This document shows positions 7,490 to 15,980 of a stretch of DNA of 64,000 bases, piece after piece. Origin of the DNA: Lysinibacillus composti. GTDB taxonomy: Bacteria > Bacillota > Bacilli > Bacillales_A > Planococcaceae. The stretch lies in the NCBI RefSeq assembly GCF_016908465.1, contig NZ_JAFBDY010000006.1:1-64000 (forward strand), given 5' to 3'. The notes under the pieces were generated by a model. That model saw only the letters and a list, made by a program, of their open reading frames with translations, was not told where the DNA came from and searched no databases. The translations under genes and the position numbers were made by a program. Numbering within the stretch: the stretch's first letter is position 1; each line of letters starts with the position of its first letter.

Positions 7490-8686
7490 TTAGTTATTAG
7501 CGACGTCTACTCTTCCTTGTTTCGAGCAATCAGAAGTCGGTTTTTTCCAGAAGTAAGTAATCATGATTCCGATTACTAATATTACCGCCGCAAAGTAGTA
7601 AGGATAATCAATATCTATATCAAATAACATCCCACCTAAAATGGGACCACTAATATTCGCTAAACTCGTAAACATCGAGTTCATTCCACCAACGAAGCCT
7701 TGTTCATTCCCTGCAATGTTTGAGAGGTATGATGTAACTGCTGGTCTAAATAGATCAAACCCTACAAATACGATAAATGTAACAAGTAAGATAGAAAAAT
7801 ATGAATGAACAACCGTCATTAAATAAACAAGCAAAGCGGACACGACTAAACTGTATCGAATCAGTTTAATTTCGCCCCAAATGCGTGTAAATCGATCAAA
7901 TAAAACAACTTGAGAAACGGCGCCGAAAATGGCACCACCTGTAATAACAATTGCGATATCGCTCGGTTTAAATTGGAATTTATGGTCTACAAATAGACTA
8001 AAAAATGATTCAAATGCTGCCAATCCAAATGAGGCAATGAAAATTAAAAGAAAGGCAAGTAAATATTTCGGTGCCATAATGCGTTTAATTCCACTCTTAC
8101 TTTCTGAATCTTGCTCATTATTTTCCTCATTACGAATTGGCTCAGATAATAAAATAATTGAAAGTATCGCCGCTACTGTGCCAAGTCCCCCTGCAAAGTA
8201 GAATGGTACACGCGTTCCAATTTCCGCTAAAAAGCCACCTATACCCGGACCAATAATAAACCCTGTACTAATGGCTGCCGACATATACCCGAGTGCTTTC
8301 GGACGATTGTCAGTATTGGTAATATCCACAATAAATGCTGTAACAGCGGGCATAATAAACGCTGCACTGATTCCCCCTAAAACACGAGAAACGAAAAGAA
8401 GTTCAATTTCACGGCTCAACCCAAACACAAACTCGGAGATCCCAAAAATAAATAAACCTATGACAATCATAATTTTTCTGCCGAATCGATCGACTGCTTT
8501 TCCCGCAAATGGTGAAACAATCAGTTGAGCAATGGCAAATGTCGCTGTTAAATACCCCACTGTTGTTCCGGTAATACCTAATTCATTCATCAATGTAGGT
8601 AATACTGGTATCACAAGACCAATTCCCAAAAATGCTATGAATAAATTCATCAATAATAATGTTAAAGTAACTATCTGATTTCCCAT
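7490..8686 (-). CDS. bmr: Bmr/NorA-type multidrug efflux MFS transporter
   Basis: A 398-residue, 12-TM drug:H+ antiporter. It is very close to B. subtilis Bmr across its length as I recall that sequence. Markers are the N-terminal FLGIGLVIPVLP segment, motif A (AGKAVDRFGRKIMIVIGL), and motif C in TM5 (GYMSAAISTGFIIGPGIGGFL), plus a conserved C-terminal half (AGNEQGFVGGMNSMFTS). The family exports lipophilic cations and fluoroquinolones. The gene is divergent from a MerR regulator, with a 19-bp-spacer promoter between them, so induction by drug binding is likely. The orthologue name is tentative because Bmr and Blt are similar. Confidence 0.85.
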   Translation of the reverse strand: MGNQIVTLTLLLMNLFIAFLGIGLVIPVLPTLMNELGITGTTVGYLTATFAIAQLIVSPFAGKAVDRFGRKIMIVIGLFIFGISEFVFGLSREIELLFVSRVLGGISAAFIMPAVTAFIVDITNTDNRPKALGYMSAAISTGFIIGPGIGGFLAEIGTRVPFYFAGGLGTVAAILSIILLSEPIRNEENNEQDSESKSGIKRIMAPKYLLAFLLIFIASFGLAAFESFFSLFVDHKFQFKPSDIAIVITGGAIFGAVSQVVLFDRFTRIWGEIKLIRYSLVVSALLVYLMTVVHSYFSILLVTFIVFVGFDLFRPAVTSYLSNIAGNEQGFVGGMNSMFTSLANISGPILGGMLFDIDIDYPYYFAAVILVIGIMITYFWKKPTSDCSKQGRVDVANN

Positions 8687-8743
8687 CTTTCACAATCTCC
8701 TTAACTATAAAACTCGGATCGTTATCATTTGTTTACTTTAAAC

Positions 8744-8774
8744 ATCCTAGTGTATATAGTAACTATATAGTCAA
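8744..8774 (-). promoter_or_regulatory. MerR-type promoter/operator of the efflux gene
   Basis: On the minus strand -35 TTGACT and -10 TAGGAT are separated by exactly 19 bp. The spacer region carries the dyad TATATAGT-A-ACTATATA (8753-8769). An overlong spacer with a central dyad is the hallmark of MerR-activated promoters, in which the regulator twists the DNA. Confidence 0.75.
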
Positions 8775-8792
8775 GGGTGGTGCTGTAAAAAA

Positions 8793-9620
8793 ATGAATTC
8801 TAAAAGAGGAAATTATTTAACGACAGGTGAATTTGCAAAACTCTGCAAAATCAATAAACAGACCCTGTTTTATTACGACCAAATTGGGCTTTTATCGCCA
8901 GTATTTAAAAATGAAAAAGGCTATCGGTATTACTCAATTCGCCAATTTGAATTATTTAATGTGATTGATTTATTAAAAGACCTTGGAATGTCACTTCACG
9001 ATATTCAACAATATATGCAAAATAAATCACCAGAGAGTTTTTTGTCTCTAATGTATCAAGAAAAAGAATCGATTGTAAAAATGCGCCAAGAGATTGAAAG
9101 AAAGGAAAAGATTATAGAGACGAAAATAAACTTAATGGAAGAAGCATCTCAACTTGATTTCCAACAAATCACGGTAGAACAATTACCAGAAGTGAACCTT
9201 TATTTAAGTAGAAACATTGAAAATATATCGTCAGAAGAGTTTGTCGAGGTGATTTCAGATTTCATAGATGAATTGTACGTATCCCATCTTGATACAGGTT
9301 ACCCAATCGGTTCTATAACAAAGCAAGAACAAATTTTAAAGGGTGAATACACCAACTATAGCTATTTATATATTGAGCAATCCACCCCAAAGAAAGGATA
9401 TCCTTACTTTAAAACGATTGCGGGCAAATTTTTGATTGGCTACCATATTGGGGATGAAAAAACCATTCACCAAACATATAACCGCCTTTTTTTAGAGATG
9501 GAACAGTTAAATTTAGCTTTAGGCGATTATGTTTTGGAAGAATATATTTATGATACGGTTGTAAAAAATCGCAAGGAACAATTTGTGACTAAAATTATGA
9601 TTCATGTTAGTGAAATATAG
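8793..9620 (+). CDS. MerR-family multidrug-binding regulator (BmrR/BltR-like)
   Basis: A 275-residue protein. Residues ~8-78 form a MerR winged-helix DNA-binding domain (YLTTGEFAKLCKINKQTLFYYDQIGLLSP, then GYRYYSIRQFELFNVI). A long dimer coiled coil follows at ~80-120, and the C-terminal half resembles a GyrI-like effector-binding domain. It is divergent from the Bmr-type pump and most likely activates it on binding lipophilic drugs. The ribosome site is weak (GGTGGT), which fits a low-level regulator. It ends just before a strong terminator. Confidence 0.8.
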   Translation: MNSKRGNYLTTGEFAKLCKINKQTLFYYDQIGLLSPVFKNEKGYRYYSIRQFELFNVIDLLKDLGMSLHDIQQYMQNKSPESFLSLMYQEKESIVKMRQEIERKEKIIETKINLMEEASQLDFQQITVEQLPEVNLYLSRNIENISSEEFVEVISDFIDELYVSHLDTGYPIGSITKQEQILKGEYTNYSYLYIEQSTPKKGYPYFKTIAGKFLIGYHIGDEKTIHQTYNRLFLEMEQLNLALGDYVLEEYIYDTVVKNRKEQFVTKIMIHVSEI

Positions 9621-9625
9621 GAATG

Positions 9626-9666
9626 AAAAAAAGAGTTGGCTCAACTTGGCGTACCAGCTCTTTTTT
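9626..9666 (+). terminator. terminator of the merR gene
   Basis: AAAAAAAGAGTTGG pairs with CCAGCTCTTTTTT (one G-T/C mismatch position), six bases after the stop codon. Confidence 0.85.
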
Positions 9667-10603
9667 CACATACTTTTTTCGATGTGATCGGGAAAACAAT
9701 TTCGGCAAATTGCTTCCCTATCAAGCACCTCTCAATATTTGTTCATACGGCACTACATTAACGTTATTGGGCAATGTTATAAGTTCAAAATAAATCTCCT
9801 TATCTAACACAATCCCACTCTCGAGTTGCTCAGATTTTTTCCTTCTCCCATTGACCTGGGAAGATGACCCGTTCCGAAACTATGAATTTCCCTTTAATTT
9901 AGAGCAATTAAAGGAAGTTTATTCTCTTATTTCTGCTCTATAACCTTCTTCTTCGTACTTTAACGGAAGAAATTTCCCTTATTATAAAAAATGACGATAT
10001 TTTACTCAAAATAAAGGAACATTTTTCCCTTATCTCATCCAAACCTTTGAATTTCCCCTTAATTTACGCAGTTAACGGAATTTTCTTCCCTTATTTCTGC
10101 TCTGTAAGCCTCGTCTCGGTACTTTAACGGAAAAAATTTCCCTTATTTTAAACAATGACGATATTTCCCTATAAGCCTCTTCCCAGTAATGTTAGAGGAA
10201 AAAAATTCCCTTATTAAGAAACACATAAACTAAAAAGGAATTTCTTATGTAAAACTAATAAAGCACAAGATGGGAACTGCCTAGAATATTGTTGAACGAG
10301 CATTTTAAAAACCACCCCATGCTCTTCCCTGCTTTTTACTTCCCCAAAATTCACCAATTTAATATTTCAAACTATGATAATTTACATAGTACTTTTTTAC
10401 TTAACGGGGCTTTAAGTCCATACGCATTCCTTTACTAAAAAATATGATAATAATGAAGGTGAATCATTTCATAACATGCGAAATTTCTAACATTCAAATC
10501 GACCCATGATCGTAGTGCTCTGACACTATTTAATTCCATAGTTTTGGAGCAACGTCTAATTCATCTAATTCACGCACTCTATAACACTATTTAAAGGGGA
10601 ATT
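9667..10603. other. long intergenic region with GGAA/TTCC repeats
   Basis: About 940 bases without a credible gene. Positions 9890-10215 hold the repeat block annotated separately. I see nothing recognisable in 9667-9889 or 10216-10603: no long ORF, no tRNA, no clear promoter. Confidence 0.6.
9890..10215. repeat. GGAAN5TTCC repeats, second block
   Basis: Imperfect repeats with cores such as TTAACGGAAGAAATTTCCC (about 9961), GGAACATTTTTCCC (10015), AACGGAATTTTCTTCCC (10075), TTAACGGAAAAAATTTCCC (10125) and GAGGAAAAAAATTCCC (10185). A longer unit beginning CTTATTTCTGCTCT recurs about 170 bp apart. Clearly related to the block at 1-480. Confidence 0.7.
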
Positions 10604-10729
10604 TTGAAAAAAGTGACAGTAAAAATCTTACCTCCACTACTTCCCGGTGTTCAAGAGATTAATGTAAGACCAAAATCAGGCAGGTTACTTACCCCACCTA
10701 AAATCAAAAGAGCACCGTTATGCATGTGA
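10604..10729 (+). CDS. possible 41-residue peptide gene upstream of the ATP-grasp gene
   Basis: A TTG-started frame placed behind AAAGGGGAATT encodes a basic, Pro/Lys-rich 41-residue peptide: MKKVTVKILPPLLPGVQEIN, then residues rich in Arg, Lys and Pro, ending in Cys-Met. A hairpin terminator (10799-10823) separates it from the ATP-grasp gene. ATP-grasp enzymes sometimes modify small peptides, so the placement is suggestive. It could also be a chance frame. No homologue is known to me. Confidence 0.35.
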   Translation: MKKVTVKILPPLLPGVQEINVRPKSGRLLTPPKIKRAPLCM

Positions 10730-10798
10730 CGGAAACAGTTTAATTGAACAAGTTAAACAGAACATCTAAACTACTTCAAAATAGTTTACTTTCAGTTT

Positions 10799-10823
10799 AG
10801 GCCCATCAAAAATGTGGCCTTTT
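10799..10823 (+). terminator. hairpin upstream of the ATP-grasp gene
   Basis: AGGCC-C-A pairs with TGGCCT around TCAAAAATG, followed by TTTTA. It could end the short-peptide transcript or act as a leader attenuator for the ATP-grasp/Mur-ligase pair. Confidence 0.5.
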
Positions 10824-10898
10824 ATGCATAACCAAAAATAGGAATCAAGTAAATCTAATTTTATTTACAACTCATAGTAAATTCTCGGGGGGATCTAG

Positions 10899-11930
10899 GT
10901 GATTACAATTGGTATGTTACATTACCGAAAAAATCCACAAACCGTTTTTAAATCCTATGCATATGCCGCTGCAGCGAAAATGGAAGGGGTACATTTTTTC
11001 TATTTCACTCCAGGCAATGTAGATCTAGAAAATAAGCGAATTAAAGGGTTATTTTATGAGAATGGTGCATGGGTGGAGCGAGAAACAGGATATCCAGATG
11101 TTGTATTTAATGCCGGAGGAACGCTCACCGCTAAACAAGACCTAATAGTAGATGCTTTAGAAAAAGAGATTCCTTTTACAAGTCACCCTATTGGCGACAA
11201 AATGAAGGTTTATCAACGAATCAAAAAAGGCAAACGCTTTACAAATTACTTAATTCCATCAGAAGATTTCGAAAGAATTCAAACTGCTTTTTCATACCTC
11301 GACACGTTTAATGTTATTATTATCAAGCCACTTTCAGGTGCTAAAGGTGAAGGAATCTATTTTATAGAAAAAAGGCAAGATGACTTTCTTCTAATAGTTT
11401 CAGGAGTAGAAACGGTATTGTCGGAAGAACAACTTGAAGATTATTTAGTTAATATTTTACTAGACGATGCGGATTATTTAGTACAGCCATTTATTCAATC
11501 GAAAACGAAACAAGGTCAATCTTTTGATATTCGCTTATATGTACAAAAAAATGGTGAAGGTAAATGGCGGTTAACAACAATGTATCCTCGTATTGCTTCT
11601 AAGGGGATTGTCGCAAATGTAAGTAGCGGGGGCTACTCAGGAATTATTACTCCTTTTTTAGAGGAACAATTTGATGAGCACTTTTTCGATGTTAAACGTC
11701 ATTTAGAAGTATTTGCAGTTCAATTTGCAACATATTTTGATCGTCTTTATGATGAACAATTAGATGAACTTGGAATTGATGTAGGCATCGATAAACATCA
11801 TAAAATTTGGATGTATGAAGTGAATTGGCGCCCAGGTACACCTGCATTATTCTTTTTAGAAATGGATATTCCGAAAACAACTATTCAATATGCTACTTAC
11901 TTAGCAAAAAAAGCGCTAAAGGAGATATAA
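10899..11930 (+). CDS. YheC/YheD-family ATP-grasp protein
   Basis: A 343-residue protein with a GTG start behind GGGGGGATC. The N-terminal ~100 residues match the YheC/YheD pre-ATP-grasp domain (MITIGMLHYRKNPQ; PDVVFNAGG). The ATP-grasp domain follows, with the nucleotide-binding strand IIIKPLSGAKGEGIYFIE at ~145-162, a DIRLYVQK strand, and the Mg-binding acidic end MYEVNWRPGTP. YheC and YheD are spore-coat-associated proteins of unknown reaction in B. subtilis; ATP-grasp enzymes join a carboxylate to an amine through an acyl phosphate. It is two bases upstream of a Mur-ligase-like gene, so the two probably act in one pathway. Confidence 0.8.
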   Translation: MITIGMLHYRKNPQTVFKSYAYAAAAKMEGVHFFYFTPGNVDLENKRIKGLFYENGAWVERETGYPDVVFNAGGTLTAKQDLIVDALEKEIPFTSHPIGDKMKVYQRIKKGKRFTNYLIPSEDFERIQTAFSYLDTFNVIIIKPLSGAKGEGIYFIEKRQDDFLLIVSGVETVLSEEQLEDYLVNILLDDADYLVQPFIQSKTKQGQSFDIRLYVQKNGEGKWRLTTMYPRIASKGIVANVSSGGYSGIITPFLEEQFDEHFFDVKRHLEVFAVQFATYFDRLYDEQLDELGIDVGIDKHHKIWMYEVNWRPGTPALFFLEMDIPKTTIQYATYLAKKALKEI

Positions 11931-11932
11931 GG

Positions 11933-13321
11933 ATGAAACCGCTTTTACTAGAAGATATTTTTGATGCGCTCGATTTAACAATTCCCGAAGAGCAAAAGGG
12001 TATCATCATTTCTAATGTAGTTCATGACTCCACCTATGCAACCCATCAAACCTTATATTTTTATATAAGAAAAAAAGATCATCCGGATGGGGAAAAACTG
12101 AAGCACTACAAAAATCTCTTTATCATCACAGATCGACCATTTACTAATATGGAAGCCTTACAACCTGAGCAAATTTTTATGGTTGATAATATAATGGATA
12201 TATTTTTTAAATTTACTACTTACTATCGAAGCCTCTTTACTTTGCCCGTCTTATCAATTACAGGAACATGTGGTAAAACGACAACAAAAGAAATGATTAA
12301 ACATATATTACAATCTTCCTATACTGTTCAAGCAACGGTCAGCAATAAAAACAGTAGTTATTTTCACCTACAATATTTAGTTGGAATTGACGAGAATACT
12401 GATGTTGCTGTTATTGAAACTGGGATTTCTGAGCCTGGCGAAATGGAGGAAGCCTTTTCATATTTTGCTCCATCGATTGGTATAATGACGATGATTGATA
12501 TTGATCATACTGGTGAATTCCAATCTTTTGAGAACTATGTTAAAGAAAAGGCAAAGATGATTGATTTACTACCTCCAGATGGAACTCTTATTATCAACAT
12601 CGACGATCCACATATTTCATCGATGCGTATTAATGATTTCAAAGGAAAGTTAATTACTTTTGGGAAAAATAGTAATGCTTCATTTCACATTAAAGAAACA
12701 AACTACTCCGAAAATAGTATGGAATTCACGTTTGAGCATGATGGTCTAGAATACAAAGGGGTTATTCCAGGCTTAGGGGAACATAATGTATACAATGCGA
12801 TTGCAGCATTTATCGGAGCGAATGAAGTAAACATCGATATTGAAACATCTATAAAACTACTAACTTCCTTTTCACATTTACCGAGGCGCTTCCAAAAAAT
12901 ACAATTACCAAACGATATTTTGATTATTGACGATACTTGGAAATTTAACGTTCCCTCCTTTCATATTGGGATCGAAGTACTTTCAAAAATTGCTGCTCCA
13001 AATCAGAGAAAAATTGTTGTATTAGGAAGACATGGTTCGATTGGAGAATATGCAGAAGAAGAGTATAAAAAATTTGGAAAAAAACTTGTTGAACAAGGTA
13101 TTCATAAACTCATTACCAAAGGCTTTATTGTAAAAGATATATCGAGAGCTGCACTTCGAGCTGGGATGAGCAAACGGGATGTCCATCATTTTTCAGAAAT
13201 TAAAGAACTGCAGACATTTTTATTAGATCTATTACAACCTGGTGATATTGTTTACTTTAAAGCAGTAGCCTCCGATGAATCCTTTGTTGATATTATCAAG
13301 TATTTTAAAAATAAGAATTAA
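11933..13321 (+). CDS. Mur ligase family protein (MurF-like)
   Basis: A 462-residue protein; the ATG follows GGAGATATAAGG and lies two bases after the ATP-grasp stop. It has the Mur ligase order: an N-terminal domain, a P-loop at residues 111-119 (GTCGKTTTK), the central ATPase region (VAVIETGISEPGEME; DIDHTGEFQSFENYVKEKAKM), then the C-terminal domain (LPRRFQKIQL; IDDTWKFNVPSF). The usual DDSYNANP-type substrate motif of true MurF is replaced by DDTWKFNVP, and there is no ddl or mraY nearby, so this is probably not the housekeeping MurF. Paired ATP-grasp and Mur-ligase modules recall cyanophycin synthetase, which carries both in one chain. The substrate is unknown. Confidence 0.75.
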   Translation: MKPLLLEDIFDALDLTIPEEQKGIIISNVVHDSTYATHQTLYFYIRKKDHPDGEKLKHYKNLFIITDRPFTNMEALQPEQIFMVDNIMDIFFKFTTYYRSLFTLPVLSITGTCGKTTTKEMIKHILQSSYTVQATVSNKNSSYFHLQYLVGIDENTDVAVIETGISEPGEMEEAFSYFAPSIGIMTMIDIDHTGEFQSFENYVKEKAKMIDLLPPDGTLIINIDDPHISSMRINDFKGKLITFGKNSNASFHIKETNYSENSMEFTFEHDGLEYKGVIPGLGEHNVYNAIAAFIGANEVNIDIETSIKLLTSFSHLPRRFQKIQLPNDILIIDDTWKFNVPSFHIGIEVLSKIAAPNQRKIVVLGRHGSIGEYAEEEYKKFGKKLVEQGIHKLITKGFIVKDISRAALRAGMSKRDVHHFSEIKELQTFLLDLLQPGDIVYFKAVASDESFVDIIKYFKNKN

Positions 13322-13375
13322 TTGTTTTTGAAGTTCAATTTTAATTAATCCATTATATAGCTGAAGTGTTGTATT

Positions 13376-13404
13376 AAGGGACCATCTTTTGATGGCCTTT
13401 TTTT
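13376..13404 (+). terminator. terminator of the ATP-grasp/Mur-ligase operon
   Basis: AAGG-GA-CCATC pairs with GATGG-CCTT around TTTT, followed by TTTTTT. Confidence 0.8.
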
Positions 13405-13591
13405 CTTCATTATGTTAAAACGATAAAAAAGAATGCCCTAAAATAAAAGCATTCTTCCTTAATCGATCGCATCTTCTCAAATCATCGTGGCACACGAAAT
13501 ATGTTGTCATTTTCAATGAAGCTCCACTTGCATGTTTTAACATTGACCAAATCTATATGTAACTATTCTGCGCTGTCTACCATTCCGATCC

Positions 13592-14029
13592 TTAATCACG
13601 ATCACTGACTGTTAAAGTGAATGAATGTGGATCTAGATTATTCTTTTCAACGATCTCATAGAAAATAGATTTGACCTCTCCCTGCTCAGCTTCAGTTACT
13701 TTTTTATTTGTCAAAATATATTTAACCTGAATATCATCAATTGAACGAACGGCAAGCATCATTTGAAATTCATAATCTTTTTCGGTTAACCTATTCCCCA
13801 CCTGTTCAAAAAAACCATTCTCTTCCTGGAGATACTTTGTAATCACATCTGCTTCTTTTACCTTCTTATCATGCAATACTTGCAACTCGGGATTGACCAC
13901 TGGAGCAGACACCTCGATAATTTCAGGATCCTCTCCTTTAGATTTAGCACCATTCAATATGAATATTGCTGAAATAGATAAGATGATAATAATCCCAAGC
14001 CCGACTAAAGTGAATTTCCGCTTTTCCAA
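13592..14029 (-). CDS. membrane-anchored hypothetical protein
   Basis: A 145-residue protein starting at TTG, twelve bases after GGAGATTATTAG begins. It has one N-terminal membrane helix (residues ~7-27) and an exported soluble domain. The C-terminal ~80 residues alternate helix and beta strand in a way that looks like one module of the protein at 23127-24053, but this is a visual impression only. It is a single gene downstream of the first ger operon and the 407-bp element. Function unknown. Confidence 0.5.
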   Translation of the reverse strand: MEKRKFTLVGLGIIIILSISAIFILNGAKSKGEDPEIIEVSAPVVNPELQVLHDKKVKEADVITKYLQEENGFFEQVGNRLTEKDYEFQMMLAVRSIDDIQVKYILTNKKVTEAEQGEVKSIFYEIVEKNNLDPHSFTLTVSDRD

Positions 14030-14128
14030 CTAATAATCTCCTTTTTAATTGAGTATATGACGATTAAAATGAATTAAGCCCAAAAAAAAGATTCCATCTA
14101 AGATCATTTACACTTAATACAATGACCT

Positions 14129-14535
14129 GAGGCCGGGACAAATCCAAAAAACATCAGTTTTCTCATAAAGAGAAAACTGATGTTTTTTTCTATTAATTCT
14201 AATTATGATTCTTATTAAGTATCCGGTGAGAGCGGACTAAGAGGCCAACACGACGTTGGTCATGGGAGCGAGACATGCGGACGTGGCGTTTTCGCTCCCC
14301 ACACAAGCCGCAAAGCCACGTGGTACGTGTCTTTACGACTTGTCTTTGTGCTTTGTGTTAGGTCCGCTCACATAAAATTTGTCCTTCTAAACTTTCCGGA
14401 AACTAGCGCGGCTTACAGTGGGCCGCAGTTTTTCGGAGAATGGCTAACAGTTATTGCTCTCAAACTGTAAAATATCAATATCTTACTAAAAATAATAGTG
14501 GCTTTCCTTAATAATTCTACTTATGTCCCAGCCTC
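14129..14535. mobile_element. 407-bp structured element with terminal inverted repeats (MITE-like)
   Basis: The ends GAGGC-CGGGACA and TGTCCCA-GCCTC are inverted. Inside lie nested inverted repeats: a 19-bp-arm hairpin (14146-14188), GTGAG-A-GCGGAC/GTCCGCTCAC (about 14227-14371), GGGAGCGA/TCGCTCCC, and a GCGGC/GCCGC hairpin near 14415-14450. It has higher GC than its surroundings and no ORF. A truncated copy of its left end lies at 20954-20985. It is best read as a non-autonomous repeat or a folded RNA gene. Confidence 0.6.
14146..14189. terminator. 19-bp-arm hairpin, likely terminator of the first ger operon
   Basis: Perfect arms AAAAAACATCAGTTTTCTC/GAGAAAACTGATGTTTTTT around ATAAA. It works in both directions and is the first good terminator downstream of the minus-strand ger operon. 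Confidence 0.7.
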
Positions 14536-14625
14536 TTTCACCAAACGAAAAGGTCAACACCAAGCCCATATAATGCCTGTCTCAATCACCAGAGAATCCA
14601 TGCCCTAATTGAAACCCTAGTCGCT

Positions 14626-14796
14626 TTACTCATTTGAAGAAGACTCTTGATTCTTTCTATCTTCCTGCTTCCAAGGTGGGTCTGTGCTCATATGGATTTT
14701 TTCATTTATTTTGTAAATCGTAAAGGGGATCACAAAGGAGAGAAATGTACAGAGAATTGTTAATCCTGAGATCCGTTCGGTAATGATCTTCATCAT
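14626..14796 (-). CDS. small membrane protein, fourth gene of the first ger operon
   Basis: A 56-residue product. The start ATG lies nine bases behind a full GGAGG and 14 bases after the gerC stop, so it is part of the operon. It has one hydrophobic helix (LTILCTFLSFVIPFTIY) and a polar Ser/Glu/Lys tail. Small membrane D subunits accompany many ger operons and modulate the receptor. This one has a single helix rather than the more usual two, so it may be a distinct type. The call rests on position and topology. Confidence 0.65.
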   Translation of the reverse strand: MMKIITERISGLTILCTFLSFVIPFTIYKINEKIHMSTDPPWKQEDRKNQESSSNE

Positions 14797-14810
14797 CCTA
14801 CTAAACCTCC

Positions 14811-15980
14811 TTAATTATTTGTTGTTCGAATGATGCTTCCTGGTCGGTTAACGGTAGCATTTGCTATGACGTCGATCCGACTTTGTGTAAAATACTTTTC
14901 CCCTGTTTCCCAATCAACTTTAACGGATTTCCAAAGCTTTGGATGATGTTGAAATAGGTAACTACCTAAACCTATGGCATCCGTTTGAAGATCATTTTGC
15001 AAAATTGTTAATGTTCCCTTTGTCAATTTTTCAATTTCCTTTTCTAATGCGCGATTAAATTGTTGCAATACTTCCCTATCCAATACATCGTCCGTTCCAA
15101 GCTGTTCGGCAATTGTACCTTCTACTTCAACATTAACGGAGATGTGTAAATTATTAGGATCATCGTTAATAAGAGAAAAGCTACTTTTTATTTCGGTCAG
15201 TTCAACCGTCGCTTTTTCTTGATCGACTTCAATGTTTATTGTTCCAGTATGTTTTTTACCACTCATAAAGCTTAACCCTTTCGCATAATCCCCTTTTAAA
15301 GTCCCCACAATTTGATCTTTTTGGGCGTTATAAATGGCAATGCCTTCATAATCAATTACTGTAGGGTTCATAGTTTTAAGTAGTGGTAGTGGAAAACTTA
15401 CATTATCAAGCAACTTATTTTGGATATCTCCAATTTTGACAACATTTATTATCTCTAAATTCTTCTTCTGTTCTAATAATTTACTAATGTATTGTGCTGG
15501 CACCTTTTCATGTTCGGGCACGACCGTTAACAATTCACTAGCTTTTCCGCTTGTAATGGCAATATTAATCCCTCTTCGCATATCCTTTTCTCGAAGAAAG
15601 ACATCTAGTAATTGTTCTAGTCGTTTTGGTTCTTTCGCAAGTTCTTCAGAAAAAAGGACGAGCAACAAATGTGTTGGATCTGTAGTTCGACTAGCCTGTT
15701 TAAACATCTCACGATTTACGTCAAAAATCGTTTCACCACTTGCAGTAAGATTTCTAAATGCTGGCCCACTACCGCCACCCCCACTACCTGTAGAAGCAAA
15801 TTGTTCTGGTACAATAAGCTGCTCCGTTAATTCGATTTCGGAATTGCTCTTGCTTTCTTCAGTACGGTCAATCGCCAACCCATAAACAAAAGCTCTTTCT
15901 TCAATTTCAACGTTATCCCAACAACCAGTAAGTATAAGTAAATAAAATATTAAACTACATATAAGCGTAAATTTATTCAC
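14811..15980 (-). CDS. Ger(x)C-family spore germination lipoprotein
   Basis: A 389-residue protein. The start is taken as the GTG eight bases after GGCGG; it overlaps the gerB stop by eight bases. It has a lipoprotein signal with lipobox LTGC followed by WDNVEIEERAFVYGLAIDR, the standard opening of GerAC-type proteins, then the three-domain GerC body. It should be anchored to the outer face of the spore inner membrane as the C subunit of the receptor. The poly-Gly/Ser stretch GSGGGGSG near residue 85 is a flexible insert. Confidence 0.9.
   Translation of the reverse strand: MNKFTLICSLIFYLLILTGCWDNVEIEERAFVYGLAIDRTEESKSNSEIELTEQLIVPEQFASTGSGGGGSGPAFRNLTASGETIFDVNREMFKQASRTTDPTHLLLVLFSEELAKEPKRLEQLLDVFLREKDMRRGINIAITSGKASELLTVVPEHEKVPAQYISKLLEQKKNLEIINVVKIGDIQNKLLDNVSFPLPLLKTMNPTVIDYEGIAIYNAQKDQIVGTLKGDYAKGLSFMSGKKHTGTINIEVDQEKATVELTEIKSSFSLINDDPNNLHISVNVEVEGTIAEQLGTDDVLDREVLQQFNRALEKEIEKLTKGTLTILQNDLQTDAIGLGSYLFQHHPKLWKSVKVDWETGEKYFTQSRIDVIANATVNRPGSIIRTTNN

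Noticed and set aside
11933-13321. Housekeeping murF
   Set aside because: The ligase motif after the ATPase region differs from MurF, and it is paired with an ATP-grasp gene rather than ddl or mraY.
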